DNA of 64,000 nucleotides from Gammaproteobacteria bacterium (lineage in GTDB: Bacteria > Pseudomonadota > Gammaproteobacteria > Pseudomonadales > Azotimanducaceae): contig JAJFJZ010000009.1 of assembly GCA_021773565.1 (NCBI GenBank), forward strand, positions 62,001 through 126,000, in the 5' to 3' direction. Under the pieces are notes generated by a model. It was not told where the DNA came from. It did not search any database and saw nothing but the letters and a program-made list of their open reading frames with translations. This document shows positions 61,526 through 64,000 of the stretch, in pieces; the stretch's first letter is position 1, and each line of letters opens with the position of its first letter. The translations under genes were made by a program, and so were the position numbers.

Positions 61526-64000
61526 CTAGAAGGCTTTAGTGAAGTTAACGAACCAGGAACGTCCAAACTGGTCGTACCCTGAACCGACAACCCTGCCGCC
61601 GCGATTTGAACCGGCAGACAGGCTTACCTTGCCGGGCTCCTTGTCAAAAGCATTATTAACACCCGCACTCACGACAAATGTTTCGTTGAAGATGTAGGTA
61701 ACGGAACTATCAAAGTACCAGGCATCATCAGCGTTACAGGTAGGTGCTGTGAGGGGAGAACCCGCCAGGGATTGAGTGATACCGAATATTCCACAGCGTG
61801 CCGACAGCGCTGCTGCATCGCTGGCTTCAGTGCCGTCAATGTAACGCCCCGCTATCAACCATTCCCAGTCACCCAATGCCATGGCAAGGGTAGTATTCAA
61901 GCGATGTTCGGGACGACCGAAATCACCCACCTTGTCTTCTACGATGTCTCCCGCAAAAATCTGTTCGTCAGACTCCAGCAGTTTGGTGAACTGTGTAGTC
62001 CACGAAAAGTTGAGTCCACCCAGGAGTTCAGTCTGCGCGCTAAGGCGTGCGTTCACGTCAAATCCCTTACTGGTTTCCTTACCCAGGTTAAGAAATGAAG
62101 CGTCGATTGAGGACACAAAATTGAGCGTATCCGGGATAGTACCACTCGAATCGCGTTGTACCCGGTCACAGAACGGGCTGGAAAGATTCGGTGCATCATT
62201 AAAGCAACGGTCCAGAATGGTGCCTGCTGCCACTGAGCGCACCGTTTTCTTCACTTCAATGTCATAGAAGCTTACGGCCACATCCAAATCGAAAGCATCC
62301 GAGATGGGGGGGCTGAACTGAACCGTTGCGGTAAATGAATCCGAGGTTTCCGCTTCCAGATCAGAGGTATTTCCGCCCACGCGCACAGGAATTGTAGTGC
62401 CTGCTCCCAGGCCCAGCACAGTTGGATTTGCACCACTTAGTGCACAGTTGTCAAAAACAATTTGCGGGCGGGTATCCAGTTGTGGCATATACACACCTCC
62501 AATGTTTGCCTCAGCAGGTATGGCACAGGGGTCAGAGCGAGACGCCGTGCCACTGAACTGGTCTGCCAGGAACTGTTCGCGCAGGTTTGGTGCGCGAAAG
62601 GAGGTGCCAAAAGAAGCGCTTGCTGTAACCCAGTCGATTGGTTTATAGGTTAAACGCGCTCTGTAGGTTGTTTCCTTGCCGAAATTTGACTCATCCGTAA
62701 ACCGAACAGCCCCTTCCAGCTCCAGATAATCAATACCGGGTACGTCGGAAACGAGGGGTGCACTAAACTCCAGGTAGAAGTCGGTGATGTCACGAGAACC
62801 ACCCGTTGCTCCTTCGGTCAGGGCAACTTCTGCGGCCACAAGACCATTGGTTCCCAGAAATTCCGTAGCCGAATCAATCTCGTCTTTTCGGTATTCCGCA
62901 CCGATGGCTACTTTAAGCGTATCTCCTGAAGGCAGCTCCATCAGTTCACCCGTAACAAAAGCTGCAAACATGGTTTGTTCTACGACGGTTCTGTTAAGGC
63001 GACTACCGATCAGAAAATTACGTTCTGCGGCTGTAGCAAAGGTTCCTTCACCATTAGCGGAGTATAAAGAGTCAGCAAAGAAATCGATTATCACACAGGG
63101 CTGCTGGGTAATAAATCCCAGATCGTTCGAACGTTGCTGGATACCACAGGTTAGATTCCCCGCAGCATTAAAGCGCAGGGTCTCCAGAGCGATATCCAGG
63201 TTGGTTTCGCTCATTAGCGGTTGTTCCTGAAAGCCTGTGCCCCGATCGTATGATCCAAAGATGTCATAGCTCCAGTTACGATCACCCAACCAGTCGGAGG
63301 TAAAATCGCCCTTAAATCCGGTAACTATTCTGAACTGTTGTAGTTCAACCTTTCGATCCTGAGGTAGGTCATCGAGCGTGACCACAATACCGGGGTTAAA
63401 TGCCCAGTCGGTGGAATTAAAGGGGTTTAGCGGATTGTCGGATAATACCAGTGCACCCGTGGCGTCTACTACCAGGTTACCATTGGCATCTTCACTCGGA
63501 ATATCCATAGGAATAGCCGGGAATATTTGTTCCGCTGTCGCACGGTTATTGACCTGTCGGTTCATGTAGGTCATCTCGTAGTAAATCTCTTCATTTCCGC
63601 CAAACCACTCCGGTGAAAACCCACCCAGTGATATCAGGGATATGGTTTGCAGAGGTTGTACCAGATCTGATGCCAGGCGATCGTCGGTATCCGAATAGAA
63701 GGGCAAAAAGTTGTCCCGGTTACCCTGGTCCAGTGATTCGTCGAACTGGTTATTGGTACCCGGTGCTGGTGGCAGGGCAAAAGAGGACTGGAAGTTTTGC
63801 ACACCAATGTCTGAATTCGCAGCCGACACACCTGGTGTATAGAATACAAATGCACCGGTGGTTGCGTCTCCATCAAACAACCGGTCCAGTGAAAATACTA
63901 TGTTGTCCGGAAAACCGTTGGAACAACGCTGCAGAGTCTCGCCTGATTGTGTAACAGGTCGCGAAATTATGCAGTCTTCCCGATCACCGAGAGACAGACG
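61526..64000 (-). CDS. TonB-dependent receptor, 5' end beyond the window
   Basis: The frame is open to the window edge (824 residues visible). It shows a C-terminal beta barrel: LRFNAAGNLTCGIQQRSNDL, FGTSFRAPNLREQF and the closing GYDQFGRSWFVNFTKAF, which has the terminal aromatic residue typical of outer-membrane barrels. The N-terminal plug is mostly outside the window. It probably imports an iron chelate, vitamin or carbohydrate; the ligand is not shown. ETTYRARLTYKPIDWVTASA and similar strands are characteristic. Confidence 0.9.
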   Translation of the reverse strand, partial: RLSLGDREDCIISRPVTQSGETLQRCSNGFPDNIVFSLDRLFDGDATTGAFVFYTPGVSAANSDIGVQNFQSSFALPPAPGTNNQFDESLDQGNRDNFLPFYSDTDDRLASDLVQPLQTISLISLGGFSPEWFGGNEEIYYEMTYMNRQVNNRATAEQIFPAIPMDIPSEDANGNLVVDATGALVLSDNPLNPFNSTDWAFNPGIVVTLDDLPQDRKVELQQFRIVTGFKGDFTSDWLGDRNWSYDIFGSYDRGTGFQEQPLMSETNLDIALETLRFNAAGNLTCGIQQRSNDLGFITQQPCVIIDFFADSLYSANGEGTFATAAERNFLIGSRLNRTVVEQTMFAAFVTGELMELPSGDTLKVAIGAEYRKDEIDSATEFLGTNGLVAAEVALTEGATGGSRDITDFYLEFSAPLVSDVPGIDYLELEGAVRFTDESNFGKETTYRARLTYKPIDWVTASASFGTSFRAPNLREQFLADQFSGTASRSDPCAIPAEANIGGVYMPQLDTRPQIVFDNCALSGANPTVLGLGAGTTIPVRVGGNTSDLEAETSDSFTATVQFSPPISDAFDLDVAVSFYDIEVKKTVRSVAAGTILDRCFNDAPNLSSPFCDRVQRDSSGTIPDTLNFVSSIDASFLNLGKETSKGFDVNARLSAQTELLGGLNFSWTTQFTKLLESDEQIFAGDIVEDKVGDFGRPEHRLNTTLAMALGDWEWLIAGRYIDGTEASDAAALSARCGIFGITQSLAGSPLTAPTCNADDAWYFDSSVTYIFNETFVVSAGVNNAFDKEPGKVSLSAGSNRGGRVVGSGYDQFGRSWFVNFTKAF

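Overview
The window looks like a piece of a gammaproteobacterial chromosome, probably from a marine aerobic heterotroph of the Cellvibrionales/Halieaceae-Spongiibacteraceae type. That placement is inference from the gene families present: a LinB-like haloalkane dehalogenase, paired acyl-CoA dehydrogenases, a DUF5916 outer-membrane protein, a large TonB-dependent receptor, a NIPSNAP protein and a DUF5062-like protein. There is no rRNA or tRNA gene and no CRISPR array, and no gap between genes exceeds about 300 bases.

Positions 1 to about 11.7 kb are accessory DNA. Small genes of unrelated function, nearly all on the + strand, are interspersed with broken gene pieces. They include ArsN2-like, YkgJ, cupin, several VOC/glyoxalase, GFA, DUF2161, GyrI-like, DUF4345, formyltransferase and several small membrane proteins. 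Two related roughly 80-95 bp elements (274-369 and 2079-2160) resemble integron attC sites, and the first has the upstream stop codon embedded in its left core. The stretch therefore looks like a decayed gene-cassette array without a visible integrase. Fragments include a VOC gene with its middle deleted, a truncated GFA gene, two orphan signal peptides and a lipoprotein pyrophosphatase with a foreign-looking N-terminus.

From 11.7 to 35.9 kb the content is ordinary chromosomal metabolism: M20 peptidases, an arylamine N-acetyltransferase, a ThDP enzyme, an acyl-CoA dehydrogenase pair divergent from a TetR regulator with a perfect palindrome between them, the haloalkane dehalogenase, a Nudix hydrolase, a peroxiredoxin, an acyl-CoA ligase, RarD and a MaoC-type protein. 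A minus-strand run encodes an M17 aminopeptidase, HisI, CysS, an FAD monooxygenase and an M20 peptidase. From 36 to 45.9 kb come two GT4 glycosyltransferases, the DUF5916 protein, a thiolase-like protein, an SDR and a tandem universal stress protein.

Positions 45,993-52,032 hold a tight eight-gene operon with a cell-envelope theme: a secreted coiled-coil-like protein, a lipoprotein, a TolQ/ExbB/MotA-like membrane protein, a single-TM partner with a 7-residue Pro/Gln repeat, a secreted 454-aa protein, a membrane-anchored protein with a possible SPOR-like end, a lytic transglycosylase, and a small anchored protein. I read it as a candidate undescribed energised envelope or peptidoglycan complex.

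The remainder holds a GNAT, a DmpA-type peptidase, two enoyl-CoA hydratases, an alkaline phosphatase, a ferritin-like protein, an SDR with an alpha/beta hydrolase, and a TonB-dependent receptor running off the right edge. The most striking single feature is at 56,468-57,436. A DedA-rhodanese fusion is interrupted by one in-frame TGA exactly where I expect the second Cys of the active-site CxC, and a SECIS-like hairpin follows at the right distance, so it is a candidate selenoprotein.
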